DNA of 64,000 nt from Lentisphaerales bacterium (lineage in GTDB: Bacteria > Verrucomicrobiota > Lentisphaeria > Lentisphaerales > Lentisphaeraceae): the NCBI GenBank assembly GCA_022446985.1, contig JAKVBD010000013.1, positions 21,431-85,430 on the forward strand, read 5' to 3'. The position numbers and the translations under genes were made by a program. The notes under the pieces are model-generated. The model did no database searches. It saw only the letters and a program-made list of their open reading frames with translations, and had not been told where the DNA came from. Positions 64,000-64,000 of the stretch are shown here, piece after piece (the stretch's first letter is position 1; each line of letters starts with the position of its first letter).

Positions 64000-64000
64000 A

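Overview
The window looks like a chromosomal segment of a Lentisphaera-like bacterium (Lentisphaerae, PVC group). This is inferred from gene content, not from an rRNA: paired ECF sigma factors and Ser/Thr kinases with leucine-rich tails, a formylglycine-generating-enzyme-like protein, a sulfatase pseudogene, a very large macroglobulin-like protein, futalosine-type menaquinone genes and an archaeal-style LonB ATPase. Base composition is moderate and looks uniform, with no insertion sequences, CRISPR arrays, tRNA or rRNA genes that I can see.

Bases 1-23560 are a nearly complete anaerobic (early cobalt insertion) cobalamin locus. On the minus strand a B12 riboswitch (about 11578-11722) precedes a tightly packed operon: a CbtB-type cobalt protein, two secreted/anchored proteins of unknown function, a membrane LonB-like AAA+ ATPase without protease domain, CbiX fused to a 2Fe-2S domain, a DUF3209-like protein, a flavin-reductase/CbiD fusion, CbiC, CbiET, a 47-residue peptide made of three repeats, CbiL, CbiG, CobO and CbiH. 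Upstream of the riboswitch lie CobB/CbiA and a CobD-CobQ fusion. Divergent from these, on the plus strand, are CobC, CobU, CobT and CobS. A second B12 riboswitch (about 19882-20021) leads btuB-btuF-btuD for corrinoid import, with btuC divergent and outside its control. CbiF, CbiJ/CobK and CbiB are not seen in the window.

Bases 23564-32660 hold tatC (with an unusual extra C-terminal domain) and tatA, an ECF sigma factor with a kinase and a leucine-rich protein, a menaquinone operon (polyprenyl synthase, UbiX, MqnA, MenG, a small membrane protein), and one unknown gene. Bases 32766-39428 are a patchwork of decayed or split genes (glycosyltransferase pseudogene, frameshifted hybrid histidine kinase with a YfiR-like partner) plus an esterase and an FGE-like protein. 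Bases 39451-46822 are housekeeping-like: serA, a DUF349 repeat protein, a SlyD-type isomerase and a PLP enzyme. Bases 46983-53514 contain a sulfatase pseudogene, a second sigma/kinase-LRR module, an unknown protein and a ROK repressor. Bases 53922-63999 contain citrate synthase, a frameshifted mtfA, a VWA lipoprotein and a 1913-residue macroglobulin-like protein with an overlapping secreted N-terminal ORF.

Two themes stand out. The B12 operon carries several unfamiliar parts (the repeat peptide, the LonB-like ATPase with its membrane partners, the reductase-CbiD fusion) that may form an undescribed cobalt-handling or corrin-reduction module. The region from about 25.6 kb rightward is rich in genes broken by a single stop or frameshift, and both kinases share a WNK-like relocation of the ATP-binding lysine.
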